From positions 434,001-498,000 of the forward strand of contig NZ_ANAH02000009.1 of assembly GCF_000335475.2 (NCBI RefSeq): a stretch of 64,000 bases of DNA. Reading direction: 5' to 3'. The position numbers and the translations under genes were made by a program. Shown here in pieces: positions 35,023 to 44,186 of the stretch (positions within the stretch are counted from its first letter, which is position 1; every line of letters begins with the position of its first letter). The notes under the pieces are model-generated. The model saw nothing but the letters and a program-made list of their open reading frames with translations, had not been told where the DNA came from and ran no database searches. This stretch comes from Cystobacter fuscus DSM 2262. GTDB lineage: Bacteria; Myxococcota; Myxococcia; Myxococcales; Myxococcaceae.

Positions 35023-36360
35023 ATGCAACCCATCGTCATCCTGGGCGCGGGCCTCGCGGGGCTCTCGGCCGCGCACTTCCTGCAACATCCCTGGATCCTC
35101 GTCGAGAAGTCCGAGCGTGTCGGTGGGCTCATCAAGACCGAGGTGCTCGATGGGTGTCTCTTCGATGCCACCGGTCACTGGCTGCACCTGAGGGATCCGG
35201 AGATCAAGCAACTGGTGAACACCCGCTGGATGCCGGATCAGCTCGTGTCCATCCAGCGCAAGGCGGGCATCTTCTCGCGCGGGGTGTTCACCCGCTTTCC
35301 CTACCAGGTGAACACCCACGGTCTGCCGCCCGAGGTGGTGGCGGAGAACCTCGTGGGTTACGTGGAGGCCATCTACGGGGAGAAGGGCCGGGAGCTGCGC
35401 GAGCGCGAGCCGCGCGACTTCGCCGAGTTCATCCTGCGCTACATGGGGGAGGGGTTCGCCCGGAACTTCATGTTCCCCTACAACAAGAAGCTGTGGACGG
35501 TGGACCCCTCGGAGATGTCCGCCGCCTGGGTGGGGCGCTTCGTTCCCCGGCCCACCCTCAAGGAAGTCGTGGACGGGGCGCTGGGCGTGGGCAGTGACGC
35601 GCTCGGCTACAACGCCTCCTTCCTCTACCCGCGCGAGGGCGGCATCGAGAGCCTCGCCCGCGCCATGCTCGCCCACCTGAGCGGTGGCGAGGTGCGCGTC
35701 GGCATCGAGCCCACCGCCATCGACTGGAAGGCCCGGGTCGTCACCCTGTCGGACGGGCGCACGCTCGGCTACTCGCGGCTCATCTCCTCCATCTCCCTGC
35801 CCGGGCTCGTGCGGCTGCTCGACAAGGGAGGGGCGCGCGTGCCCGAGGAGGTGCTGGCCGCCGCGGGGCGGCTGCGCGCCACCACGGTCACCTACGTGTG
35901 CGTGGCCGCTCGGGGGAAGAACCGCCAGCCCTGGCATTGGATCTACCTGCCCGAGCCCGAGTTCCACGCGTACCGCATCGGCTCGCCCTCGGCGGTGTAC
36001 GCGCCCCTGGCCCCCGCGGACACCGCCACCTTCTCCGTGGAGTACAGCCACCACGGCGAGCTGTCCCTGGAGCGCGCCGAGGCGCTCGCGGTGGAGGATC
36101 TGGTGCGCTCGCGGATGGTGCACTCGGCGGACGAGCTGCTCTTCACCCGCGCCCGGGAAATCCCCCACGCCTACGTCATCTACGACGAGGCCTATGGGCC
36201 GGCCAAGGCGGAGATCCTCCGCTTCCTGGAGCATGCGGACATCCTCCCCGCCGGGCGCTACGGCCAGTGGGAGTACTCCTCCATGGAGGACGCCATCCTC
36301 GCGGGAAGGTCCTGCGCCCGACGGCTCAATGATCGAGGCTCAAGGGTTGACGGTGGTTGA
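35023..36360 (+). CDS. FAD-dependent amine-oxidase-like protein (NAD(P)-binding Rossmann)
   Basis: A 445-residue protein from ATG 35023. N-terminal dinucleotide motif GAGLAGLSAAHFL, then EKSERVGGLIKTE as in protoporphyrinogen oxidase, UDP-galactopyranose mutase and related flavoproteins; MFPYNKKLWT and EGGIESLARAM are typical of the family found with glycan genes. The C-terminal GQWEYSSMEDAILAG is the second FAD-binding segment. Followed by a GT2 enzyme and a polysaccharide deacetylase in the same direction, so it probably alters a sugar nucleotide or lipid-linked sugar. Substrate not determined. Confidence 0.88.
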   Translation: MQPIVILGAGLAGLSAAHFLQHPWILVEKSERVGGLIKTEVLDGCLFDATGHWLHLRDPEIKQLVNTRWMPDQLVSIQRKAGIFSRGVFTRFPYQVNTHGLPPEVVAENLVGYVEAIYGEKGRELREREPRDFAEFILRYMGEGFARNFMFPYNKKLWTVDPSEMSAAWVGRFVPRPTLKEVVDGALGVGSDALGYNASFLYPREGGIESLARAMLAHLSGGEVRVGIEPTAIDWKARVVTLSDGRTLGYSRLISSISLPGLVRLLDKGGARVPEEVLAAAGRLRATTVTYVCVAARGKNRQPWHWIYLPEPEFHAYRIGSPSAVYAPLAPADTATFSVEYSHHGELSLERAEALAVEDLVRSRMVHSADELLFTRAREIPHAYVIYDEAYGPAKAEILRFLEHADILPAGRYGQWEYSSMEDAILAGRSCARRLNDRGSRVDGG

Positions 36361-36404
36361 CGGTCGACGGACCCCCGGGGGCGTGCTACGTCGCTCGGCC
36401 GGTC

Positions 36405-37115
36405 ATGGCCCCGTACCTCTCCATCGTCATCCCCGTCTACAACGAGGCATCCATCGTCGCCTCCGCCGCGGCGGAGCTCATGCAGGGTCTGGATGCGCGC
36501 GGTTGGGACTACGAAATCATCTTCGCGGAGAATGGCTCGCGCGATGCCACGCCGCGCATCCTCCAGGACATGTGCGAGGAGAACCCGCGGCTGCGCTGGT
36601 TCCACTCGGAGCGGCCCAACTATGGCGTGGCGCTCAAGGCGGGCATCCAGCAGGCGCGCGGCACCTACGTCTTCTGCGACGAGATCGACCTGTGCGACCT
36701 GAGCTTCTATGACGCCGCCCTGCCCCTGCTGGAGAAGGGGGGCGTGGACATGGTGGTGGGCTCCAAGGCCGCCAAGGGCGCGAGCGATGAGCGGCCCCTG
36801 GTGCGCCGGCTCGCCACGCGGGTGCACAACGGACTGTTGCGCGTGGTGCTCGACTTCCAGGGCACGGACACCCATGGCCTGAAGGCCTTCCGGCGCGAGG
36901 CGCTCCTGCCCGTGGTGGCGCAGTGCGTGGTGGACATGGACGTGTTCGCCAGCGAGTTCGTCATCCGCGCCTGGCGACAGGGGCTGCGCGTGGTGGAGAT
37001 CCCCATCAAACTGCACGAGAAGCGCCAGCCCTCCATCCACCTCTTCAAGCGCGTGCCCAACGTGCTCAAGAACGTGGGCAAGCTCGTCTACGTCATCCGC
37101 ATCCGCGGCACCTGA
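36405..37115 (+). CDS. Family 2 glycosyltransferase
   Basis: A 236-residue GT-A enzyme from ATG 36405 (MAPYLSIVIPVYNEASIV). It has the nucleotide-binding start, EIIFAENGSRDAT, and an acidic metal site at FCDEIDLCD where DxD would be. No C-terminal membrane helices, unlike dolichyl-phosphate transferases with a GtrA tail. It starts 44 bases after the FAD oxidoreductase and likely adds a sugar in the same envelope pathway. Confidence 0.9.
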   Translation: MAPYLSIVIPVYNEASIVASAAAELMQGLDARGWDYEIIFAENGSRDATPRILQDMCEENPRLRWFHSERPNYGVALKAGIQQARGTYVFCDEIDLCDLSFYDAALPLLEKGGVDMVVGSKAAKGASDERPLVRRLATRVHNGLLRVVLDFQGTDTHGLKAFRREALLPVVAQCVVDMDVFASEFVIRAWRQGLRVVEIPIKLHEKRQPSIHLFKRVPNVLKNVGKLVYVIRIRGT

Positions 37116-37154
37116 CGCCCTCGTCGTCCCCGAAGTCCCCAGGAGGCACGCACA

Positions 37155-38099
37155 ATGGCGCCGCGGCTCGCATCCATCTCCGTCGATCTGGACTCCCTGC
37201 CGCACTACTGCCGCATCCACGGACTGCCCGAGTCGCTGCTGGACGCGCGCGCCCGGAGGCTCGTCTACACCACGGCGGTGCCCCGGTTGCTCGAGCTGCT
37301 CGCCCAGGTGGGTGTGCCCGGAACGCTCTTCGCCATTGGCGAGGACGTGGCGGGGGACGCGCTGGCCGCCGGGGTGTTGCGCGAGGCGCGCGCGGCGGGC
37401 ATGGAGGTGGCCAGTCACAGCTACTCGCATGACTACGCGCTCACGCGCCGCTCGCCCGACGCCATCCGCGAGGACCTGCGGCGCGCGGACGAGGTGCTCG
37501 AGGCGGTCACGGGTGTGCGGCCGGAGGGCTTTCGTGCCCCGGGCTACACGCTCAACGCGGCCCTGTACGCGGCGATGGTGGAGCGGGGCTACCGCTATGG
37601 CTCCTCGGCGTTTCCCGCCACCCCGTACTACGCGGCGAAGGCGGCGGTGATGGGGGCGCTGGCGGTGCTGCGGCGCCCCTCCCGCGCCGTGCTGGACTCG
37701 CCCCGGGTGTTGCTCGCTCCGCGCACGCCCTACTGGCCGGATCCGGCGCGGCCCTACACGCGAGGCGCGGGCGCGGTGCTGGAGTTGCCGATGACGGTGG
37801 TGCCCGGCGTGCGCCTTCCCTTCATCGGCACCTTCGTCACCACGCTGCCCCTGCTGGCCGTCGAGGCCGCCTGGCGGGCCTGTCACGAGGACGTCTTCTT
37901 CAACCTGGAGCTGCACGCGGTGGACGTGCTGGACGCGGACGATGGCATTCCGCCCGAGCTCGTGCGCCAGCAGCCGGATCTGCGCGTGCCCGCCTCGCGC
38001 AAGCTGGAGCGGCTGCGCACGATCTTCCAGTGGCTCCGGGCCGACCGCGATGTGGTGACGCTGCGCGACGCGGCCATCCAGCTCGCTCCCACCGTGTAG
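37155..38099 (+). CDS. Polysaccharide deacetylase (NodB-homology)
   Basis: A 314-residue protein from ATG 37155. NodB motifs: SVDLDSL (catalytic/metal Asp), GTLFAIGED, SHSYSHDYALTR (metal histidines, H-x-x-x-H), and GFRAPGYTLNAAL. A C-terminal His in FNLELHAVDVLD could serve as the final motif. No signal peptide, so it may act on a lipid-linked sugar at the inner membrane face. Third gene of the run with the FAD oxidoreductase and GT2; together they suggest synthesis or trimming of an N-acetylated glycan. Confidence 0.92.
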   Translation: MAPRLASISVDLDSLPHYCRIHGLPESLLDARARRLVYTTAVPRLLELLAQVGVPGTLFAIGEDVAGDALAAGVLREARAAGMEVASHSYSHDYALTRRSPDAIREDLRRADEVLEAVTGVRPEGFRAPGYTLNAALYAAMVERGYRYGSSAFPATPYYAAKAAVMGALAVLRRPSRAVLDSPRVLLAPRTPYWPDPARPYTRGAGAVLELPMTVVPGVRLPFIGTFVTTLPLLAVEAAWRACHEDVFFNLELHAVDVLDADDGIPPELVRQQPDLRVPASRKLERLRTIFQWLRADRDVVTLRDAAIQLAPTV

Positions 38100-38114
38100 C
38101 CGCGCCGGACGTCC

Positions 38115-41000
38115 TCAGGGCACGGGCCTGGCCACCGGGTTCCCCGGGGCCTTGTTCCCGGGGGCGCCCTCGCGTGCCCGCTCCAGCAGCGCGCGCAGCT
38201 CGGCGCGGCGCGGCTCGGGGGACAGCGTCAGGGCGCGTTCGAGCAACGGGAGGGCCTCGGTGCCGCGCTTCATGCGCACCAGCAGCTCGCCCAGGTGGGT
38301 GAGCGAGGCCGCGATCGCGGGGTGTCCGGGCCGCAGCGCCTTCTGCCGGATGGCCAGCGCGCGCTCGTAGTGCGCCCGGGCCTGGGCATGGCGGCCCATG
38401 TCCGCGAGCACCTGGCCCAGCTCGTCGAGGGCCTGGGCCACGTCCGGGTGGTCGGCGCCCAGGGTCTTCTCGCGCAGGGCGATCGCGTGCTCGAGGTGGG
38501 TGCTTGCCTCGGGGTAGCGCTGGAGTTTGCGGAGGACCCCCCCCAGGTTGGTCAGGGGCGTGGCCAGGTCGGGATGCTGGGGGCCCAGCAGCTTGCGCCG
38601 GAGGGCGAGCGCGCTCTCCTGTATCGCGAGCGCCTCGGAGTAGCGCCCGAGTTCGGTGAGCGCCACACCGAGGTTGGTGAGGGAAGAGGCGACGTCGGGG
38701 TGCTCGAGCCCCAGGGACTTCTTGCGGATGGCCAGGGCGTGCTCGTACATGTCCCGGGCCTCCTCGTGGCGGCCGAGTTCCGCGAGCACCGTGCCGAGAT
38801 TGTTGTAGGACTGCGCGACGAGCGGGTGGTCCTTGCCCTGGGTCTTGCGGCGCAGTTGCAATGCGCGGTCGTACGAGTCGCGCGCCTCCTCGAGCTGGCC
38901 GAGCTCCGTGAGCACGATGCCGAGGTTGTTGTACGAGGCGGCCACCAGCGGGTGCTCGGGGCCCAGCGCCTTCTGGCGCAGGGCGAGCGCGCGCTCGTGC
39001 TTCTGCCGGGCTTCCTCGTAGCGGCCCATGCGCTGGTACGTGACGGCCTGGGTGTTGAGCGCATCCGCGCGCGTCTCGTCGTCATCCGCGCACTCCACGG
39101 CGGACTCCAGCGCCAGCATCAGGCCCATCGCCTCCGGGTAGCGTCCCTGCCTCCAGCCCACCTGCTTCACGAGCATGGTCCACGCCTGGGCCACCAGCTT
39201 GAGATCCTTGCTCTTCGCGGCGAGGGGAATGGCCTGGCGCGCCAGGGCCTCGGCGTCCGCGTACTTGCCGACGGTCTCCTTCAGCCTGGCGACCTGGTGA
39301 TAGGCCTGCGCCTGGAGGTGCGGGTAGTCCACCTGCTCCACCTCCCGCAGCCACTCGGCTCCGGATTCCATCGCCTTGGCATACAGACCCGCCAGCCGCA
39401 GCGTCTCCAGCCGCTCCATCTGTGTCTGCAACGCCTCCACCCGGGCGCGCAGCGCGGGATCCTCGGGAGGAGGCACCGTCGCCGACAGCGCCTTGATGTC
39501 CGCGCAGGGCTCCAGGGGAGACAGCGACTGCGCCGCGGTCGTGGCCTGGGCCAGTTGCTCCGCGTTCAGGTCGTGCGCCAGCACCTCCGTCGTCAGGACG
39601 CGCAACTGTCCGAGCCTGCGCTCCAGACACTCCGCCCCGCGTGCCACCCAGACGGGCGGGGGCTGCTCGGTTGCCAGTGTGGCCATGCACACCTCGCCGC
39701 GCTGCTTCACCCACCGGGCCGTGTAGCCATCGAGCAGCTCCGCCACCCGCGTGAAGTTCTCCTCGGCATAGGACAGCCGGGTGTTCAGGAAGGCGCGCCG
39801 CACCTGCTTGCGCACGCTGCTGTCCCAGACGCCGTTGAGCTGACGCTCCATGCGGGCGCACCGGGGCCGCCGCTCCGAGTTCATGACCACGCCGCCGACG
39901 ATCAGCGCCGACAGGGTCGACATCAGGGCGGCCACGGCCAACACGCGCCTGCGCAGCCGGCGCCGCACCTCGGGGTCATCCTCCAGGGCCGTGACGAGGG
40001 CCCGCATGGACTCGGGGCGCTGCGCGGGGTCGGCCCGCAGGCCCTGCATCAAGGGGCGCTCCACCCACGCCGGCACCGGCGAGTTCATGGGCGGTGGCCG
40101 TGCGCGGCCCTCGCGCTGGTTCTGGATGGACTCGGCCTGGGTGGCGCCCGCGAAGGGGTGCTGTCCGTGGAGCGCCTCGTAGAGGGCCACGCAGAAGGCG
40201 AACACGTCACTCCGGGCATCGGCCGCCTCGCCGCGAAGCAACTCGGGCGCCATGTAGCGGGGCGTGCCCAGCAGCGTGCCCTGCATCGTGAGGGGGCTGT
40301 CCAGGGCGCCCGGAGGCAGCGAGAGATCCCGGATCGTCTCGGCCGAGGAGGAGGTGGTCTCGGCGCGCGCCAGGCCGAAGTCCGTCACCCGGGCCCGCTC
40401 GTCCCGGCCCACCAGGACGTTCTCGGGTTTGAAGTCGCGGTGGACGAGCCCCGCCTCGTGCGCGGCCGCCAGTCCGTGTCCAGCGCCCAGGTACACCGTG
40501 AGGATGTCGCGCCAGGAGCGCGGGGCCTGCTCGCACCAGTGCCGCAGCGTCTGCCCCTCCACGCGCTCCATGGCGATGAAGATGGCGCCATCCTCGATGG
40601 TTCCGACGTCGTAGACGGCCACCACGTTGGGGTGGGAGAGGCGGGCCATGGCCTGGGCCTCGCGCACCATGCGGGCCTCGAGGTCCTCCTGGGGGTGGAT
40701 GGCGTCCGTCCCGCGGCGCAGCAGCTTGAGGGCCACGCACCGGTCCAACCGCGCGTCGTACGCGGACACCACCACGCCCATGCTCCCGCGGCCGAGCACC
40801 TGGAGCACGGTGTAGCGGTTGGCGAGAATCTGTCCGGCCACCATGGGCAGGGGCTCCATGGGGGGCGAGGCGGGAGGCGGGGCCGTCCGGGGATTCAGGT
40901 CGATGACGTCCCGGATGACGGTCCGCACGAGGGTGGCGTCTTCTTCGCACGCGCCCGTGCCCGAATCACCGCCCCCCCGCGGTGGAGCCTCGTCCCTCAT
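38115..41000 (-). CDS. Transmembrane Ser/Thr kinase with kinesin-light-chain-type TPRs
   Basis: A 961-residue protein; I choose ATG 41000 because a GGGAGG site lies just upstream, although the frame is open to 41042. Kinase at about 60-330: GRGSMG loop, Lys92, HRDFKPEN at 187-194, DFG at 207-209, TPRYMAPE. A membrane helix at about 358-380 is followed by a helical region and, from about 640, eight near-identical 42-residue TPRs (GDHPLVAQSYNNLG, ALxLRRKxLGxxHP patterns) of the kinesin-light-chain type. The TPRs would lie outside the inner membrane. All catalytic residues are present. Ligand and substrate unknown. It converges with the polysaccharide deacetylase gene. Confidence 0.93.
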   Translation of the reverse strand: MRDEAPPRGGGDSGTGACEEDATLVRTVIRDVIDLNPRTAPPPASPPMEPLPMVAGQILANRYTVLQVLGRGSMGVVVSAYDARLDRCVALKLLRRGTDAIHPQEDLEARMVREAQAMARLSHPNVVAVYDVGTIEDGAIFIAMERVEGQTLRHWCEQAPRSWRDILTVYLGAGHGLAAAHEAGLVHRDFKPENVLVGRDERARVTDFGLARAETTSSSAETIRDLSLPPGALDSPLTMQGTLLGTPRYMAPELLRGEAADARSDVFAFCVALYEALHGQHPFAGATQAESIQNQREGRARPPPMNSPVPAWVERPLMQGLRADPAQRPESMRALVTALEDDPEVRRRLRRRVLAVAALMSTLSALIVGGVVMNSERRPRCARMERQLNGVWDSSVRKQVRRAFLNTRLSYAEENFTRVAELLDGYTARWVKQRGEVCMATLATEQPPPVWVARGAECLERRLGQLRVLTTEVLAHDLNAEQLAQATTAAQSLSPLEPCADIKALSATVPPPEDPALRARVEALQTQMERLETLRLAGLYAKAMESGAEWLREVEQVDYPHLQAQAYHQVARLKETVGKYADAEALARQAIPLAAKSKDLKLVAQAWTMLVKQVGWRQGRYPEAMGLMLALESAVECADDDETRADALNTQAVTYQRMGRYEEARQKHERALALRQKALGPEHPLVAASYNNLGIVLTELGQLEEARDSYDRALQLRRKTQGKDHPLVAQSYNNLGTVLAELGRHEEARDMYEHALAIRKKSLGLEHPDVASSLTNLGVALTELGRYSEALAIQESALALRRKLLGPQHPDLATPLTNLGGVLRKLQRYPEASTHLEHAIALREKTLGADHPDVAQALDELGQVLADMGRHAQARAHYERALAIRQKALRPGHPAIAASLTHLGELLVRMKRGTEALPLLERALTLSPEPRRAELRALLERAREGAPGNKAPGNPVARPVP

Positions 41001-41178
41001 GTGCCTGCCTCCCTTCGGCTCCGCGCCGTGATGGGCAGGCACTCATATCCTGGATGGGCGGCGCGTCGACAGGGGACGTTCCTGGATGCCCGGGAAGCGG
41101 GCGGGGGAGGCCTGGGTTGGAGACACCCGCCCCGGGGCGAGGCGGGTGGGCCGGGTGCCTCCCGTGGAGGCTCCGGGC

Positions 41179-41838
41179 TCAGTCGCCGATGAAGCCCTTC
41201 AGGGTGTCGATCTGCCGCTGGTGGCTCTGCAACACGGGCGCGGTCCTGCCGAGCAGCAGCGCCAGGGACGTGTCGCCGCGGTAATCATCCAGGCCCTCCG
41301 CGACGAGCTCCTTGCCGCGCTCCTGATCCTCGTTCACCTGCTCCAGGAAGGCCTGGTCGAAGTCGGCGCCGCTGCGGCTCGCCAGTTCGTCGCGCCGCTC
41401 GACGAACGCGCGCACCTGCTTGTCGACCTTCTTGTCGTAGGCCTTCACTCCCTTGTGCGCGCCCTTCTCCGCGCCTTCCCAACCGGCGCCGCCCGTGGCC
41501 GTGTCCTGCGTGTTCAGATCCACCAGGGCCAGCGAGAAGGCCTGGCCCTCGGCCAGCGCGCGCAGATCGTTCAAGTGGTTCTCATGGTCCCGGATGAGCA
41601 GCTGGGCGAAGCGCCGCACCTCGGGATGGGACGAGCGCTCCACGGCCAGCCGGCCCAGGGCGATCTGCTCCTGGTCCAGGAGGGCGAGCTGGTCGGCGAA
41701 GCGGACCTTCTCGGCGAACGCCTGGCCCACCTTCTCCCCTTGGGTCCGGGCGTACTTCGCCTCGTCGTGGGCACATCCCGCGCCCATTCCCAACGCCACC
41801 ACCAGACCCACGCCGCACAGCATCCGACTCGTTCGCAT
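41179..41838 (-). CDS. DUF4142 lipoprotein
   Basis: A 219-residue protein from ATG 41838, with AAGGAG eight bases upstream. Signal peptide with lipobox GMGAGC. The mature part is a ferritin-like helical bundle of the DUF4142 family (FADQLALLDQEQIALG, SSHPEVRRFAQLLIRDHENH with a conserved DH-x-x-H pattern). Family function is not established. Envelope-located. It stands alone, divergent from the acyltransferase gene. Confidence 0.88.
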   Translation of the reverse strand: MRTSRMLCGVGLVVALGMGAGCAHDEAKYARTQGEKVGQAFAEKVRFADQLALLDQEQIALGRLAVERSSHPEVRRFAQLLIRDHENHLNDLRALAEGQAFSLALVDLNTQDTATGGAGWEGAEKGAHKGVKAYDKKVDKQVRAFVERRDELASRSGADFDQAFLEQVNEDQERGKELVAEGLDDYRGDTSLALLLGRTAPVLQSHQRQIDTLKGFIGD

Positions 41839-42048
41839 TCGCTTCTCCTTGGTTGGAGGGACCTGGGAAAGCTGGGGAGGGGGTCCAGGGCATACAAGCG
41901 CTGGAGCAGGCGGGGGGGCGGGCCCCTGTCTTGTTCCGGGGGACGGGGGGGCCTGGGGGCGGCCCCAGCCCGGACACTTCTTCACACGGACGACGCGTGC
42001 GACGTCTTCCCCTCCCGGTGCGGAAGGCGATGGTGTAGACACCCCTCC

Positions 42049-42903
42049 ATGCTCGAGCAGCTCGGCGACAAGGTGAAGCAGGGGCTCCGGGAGTGGACGG
42101 AGCGCATGGTGGGCCCGGAGCGCAAGGGGCGCTTGAAGGAACTGGCGCGCGGCGACCACGAGTACGGGGTGGATCCCTTCGGATTCAACCTCGACTACAG
42201 CCTGTCGGCGCTCGCGCCGCTCGTGTGGCTCTACCGCCACTACCACCGGGTGGAGGTGTCCGGCATCGAGAAGCTGCCCAAGGGTCGCGTGCTGCTCGTG
42301 TCCAACCACTCCGGCCAACTGCCCATGGATGGCGCCATGATTGGCGTGTCCCTGATGCTGGAGGCCGATCCCCCGCGCCACGTGCGCAGCATGGTGGAGA
42401 AGTGGGTGCCCACGCTGCCCTATGTCTCCACCTTCATGGCCCGGGTGGGGCAGATCGTCGGCACGCCCGAGAACTGCCGCCGCCTGCTGGAGTCCGAGGA
42501 GGCCATCCTCGTCTTCCCCGAGGGCACGCGCGGCCTGGGCAAGCTGTGGCCCCAGCGCTACCAGTTGCAGGAGTTCGGCCTGGGCTTCATGCGCCTGGCC
42601 CTGGAGACGAACACGCCCATCGTCCCCGTCGCCGTGGTGGGCGCCGAGGAGCAGGCCCCCGCCCTGATGGACTTGAAGCCCGTGGCCCGGCTGCTCGGCT
42701 TCCCCTCCTTCCCCGTCACCGTCACCGGCCTGCCCTTGCCGCTGCCCACCAAGTACCGCATCTACTTCGGTGAGCCCCTGCGCTTCACCGGCCGCGCGGA
42801 CGACGAGGACAGCGAGCTGGACAAGAAGGTCCGCACCGTGAAGACCGCCATCCAGACCATGCTCAACCAGGGACTCAAGGAGCGCCAGGGCGTCTTCTGG
42901 TAG
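42049..42903 (+). CDS. PlsC-type lysophospholipid acyltransferase
   Basis: A 284-residue protein from ATG 42049. Acyltransferase blocks: NHSGQLPMDG in the position of the NHxxxxD box (here the His-Asp spacing is longer than the classic HX4D), and FPEGTRGLGKLW as block III. PIVPVAVVGAEEQ is block IV-like. It would acylate a lysophospholipid or other lipid at the inner membrane face. It is followed by the epimerase-fold gene 20 bases later in the same direction. Confidence 0.88.
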   Translation: MLEQLGDKVKQGLREWTERMVGPERKGRLKELARGDHEYGVDPFGFNLDYSLSALAPLVWLYRHYHRVEVSGIEKLPKGRVLLVSNHSGQLPMDGAMIGVSLMLEADPPRHVRSMVEKWVPTLPYVSTFMARVGQIVGTPENCRRLLESEEAILVFPEGTRGLGKLWPQRYQLQEFGLGFMRLALETNTPIVPVAVVGAEEQAPALMDLKPVARLLGFPSFPVTVTGLPLPLPTKYRIYFGEPLRFTGRADDEDSELDKKVRTVKTAIQTMLNQGLKERQGVFW

Positions 42904-42923
42904 GCCGCCCGGCCCCGCGCGCC

Positions 42924-43868
42924 ATGAATCAGGATCCTTCCAAGAGACCGGCCGTCGTCGTCACCGGCATCAGCGGCAACCTGGGCCGGACGCTCGCCAA
43001 GTTGCTGCACAAGCACGAGCGCATCATCGGCATCGATCGGCGCCCCTTCGCGGGCCGGCCGAAGGACGTCGAGATGCACCAGCTGGACCTGCGCAAGAAG
43101 AAGGCGGAGGACGTCTTCCGCAAGAACGAGATCCGCGCGGTCATCCACATGGGCATCATGCATGACCCGCGCATGAGCGAGGAGGAACACCACTCCTTCA
43201 ACGTGGTGGGCACCACGCGGCTGCTCGAGTACTGCGCCAAGTACGGCGTGCCCAAGGTGGTGGTGCTCTCCTCGGCCAACGTCTACGGCCCGAGCCCGGA
43301 CAACTCCAACTTCCTCACCGAGGACGCGCCGCTCATGGCGGCCAGCCGCTTCTCGGGGGTGCGCGACCTCATCGAGGTGGACATGCTCGCGCACAGCTTC
43401 TTCTGGAAGCACCCCCACATCCAGACCGTCATCCTGCGGCCCGTGCACATCGTCGGCCCCACCATCAAGAACGCGCCGAGCAACTACCTGCGGCTGCGCC
43501 ACCCCTGGGTGATGGCGGGGTTCGATCCGATGTTGCAGCTCATCCACGTGGAGGACGTGGCGCGCGCCATGGTGGAGGCCGCCCTGCGCCCCGAGCCCAA
43601 GGGCGTCTACAACGTGGTGGGCCCGGGCGAGGTGCCCCTGTCCTCCATCCACCGCGAGCTCCAGCGCGAGCCCATCCCCGTGCCGCACCTGGTGGCCCGT
43701 CCCCTGCTCGGGGTGCTCTTCAAGTACCGGCTGGCCAACTTCCCCCCGCCCGAGCTGGATCACATCCAGTTCCTGTGCAACGTGGACGGCGCCCGCTGGC
43801 GCCAGGACGTGAGCTGGCAGCCCCAGCACTCCATGCGCGAGACCATCCGCTCCGTCCTCGGGGAGTAG
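42924..43868 (+). CDS. Epimerase/dehydratase-fold protein lacking the catalytic Tyr and Lys
   Basis: A 314-residue extended short-chain-dehydrogenase. The nucleotide loop is TGISGNLG (residues 14-21), and VVVLSSANVYGPS holds the usual Ser. Where active enzymes have YxxxK, this protein reads FSGVR (F143, R147), so both catalytic residues are conservatively replaced. The rest of the fold (RPVHIVGP, FDPMLQLIHVEDVARAMV, GVYNVVGPGEV) is well kept. It is probably an NAD(P)-binding regulator or works by altered chemistry. Co-directional with the acyltransferase. Confidence 0.85.
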   Translation: MNQDPSKRPAVVVTGISGNLGRTLAKLLHKHERIIGIDRRPFAGRPKDVEMHQLDLRKKKAEDVFRKNEIRAVIHMGIMHDPRMSEEEHHSFNVVGTTRLLEYCAKYGVPKVVVLSSANVYGPSPDNSNFLTEDAPLMAASRFSGVRDLIEVDMLAHSFFWKHPHIQTVILRPVHIVGPTIKNAPSNYLRLRHPWVMAGFDPMLQLIHVEDVARAMVEAALRPEPKGVYNVVGPGEVPLSSIHRELQREPIPVPHLVARPLLGVLFKYRLANFPPPELDHIQFLCNVDGARWRQDVSWQPQHSMRETIRSVLGE

Positions 43869-43874
43869 GCGCCA

Positions 43875-43898
43875 CCCCCTGACATGGGTGTCAGGGGG
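43875..43898. terminator. Hairpin after the epimerase-fold gene
   Basis: A perfect 10-base-pair stem (CCCCCTGACA with TGTCAGGGGG) around TGGG, seven bases after the stop. No U-run follows, so it may need Rho or stabilise the 3' end. Confidence 0.55.
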
Positions 43899-44026
43899 GC
43901 TTCACCCTCCGCCCCCTTGGGAATGCGGACACGGATGTCAGGCACCTGTGTTTTTCGTGACTCAGTTGCTCCCCGCTGTCCCGCCCAACCCCTTGAATTT
44001 CCAGCGGTGAGGGGCGGACAGAGGCA

Positions 44027-44042
44027 TGGCACCCCGATTGCT
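44027..44042 (+). promoter_or_regulatory. Sigma-54 (-24/-12) promoter
   Basis: TGGCAC, five bases, then TTGCT. The invariant GG (44028-44029) and GC (44040-44041) are exactly ten bases apart, as RpoN promoters require. The predicted start is about 44053. No protein gene follows on this strand before a strong terminator at 44134-44178, so it should drive a small RNA. Confidence 0.8.
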
Positions 44043-44052
44043 CTAGCACCGG

Positions 44053-44178
44053 GACAAGAAACGCGGTGAGGGCGGGCCCCGAATGCCCCTCACGTCGCGA
44101 ACCTGGTGAGGAAGTTCCATGGGGGAACTTCCGACGCCCACCGCCTCGGCCGGCCCCGAGACGGTGGGCGTTTTTTTT
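44053..44178 (+). ncRNA. Candidate sigma-54-dependent small RNA, Pxr-like
   Basis: Predicted transcript of about 126 bases between the sigma-54 promoter and a terminator. It can fold three stem-loops: one at about 44065-44093 (GTGAGGG with CCCTCAC), a second at 44111-44132 (GAAGTTCC with GGAACTTC), and the terminator stem at 44134-44170. It has no start codon with a ribosome site. Pxr of M. xanthus, a small RNA that represses fruiting-body development and occurs in Cystobacterineae, is also sigma-54-driven, about this size and made of three stem-loops. Identity with Pxr rests on this architecture; I could not compare sequences. Confidence 0.65.
44134..44178 (+). terminator. Strong intrinsic terminator of the small RNA
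   Basis: A long GC-rich stem (CGCCCACCG with CGGTGGGCG, extended inward by CTCGG/CCGAG) is followed directly by eight T. It ends nine bases before the stop of the convergent lipoprotein gene. Confidence 0.9.
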
Positions 44179-44186
44179 GCCCGCGC

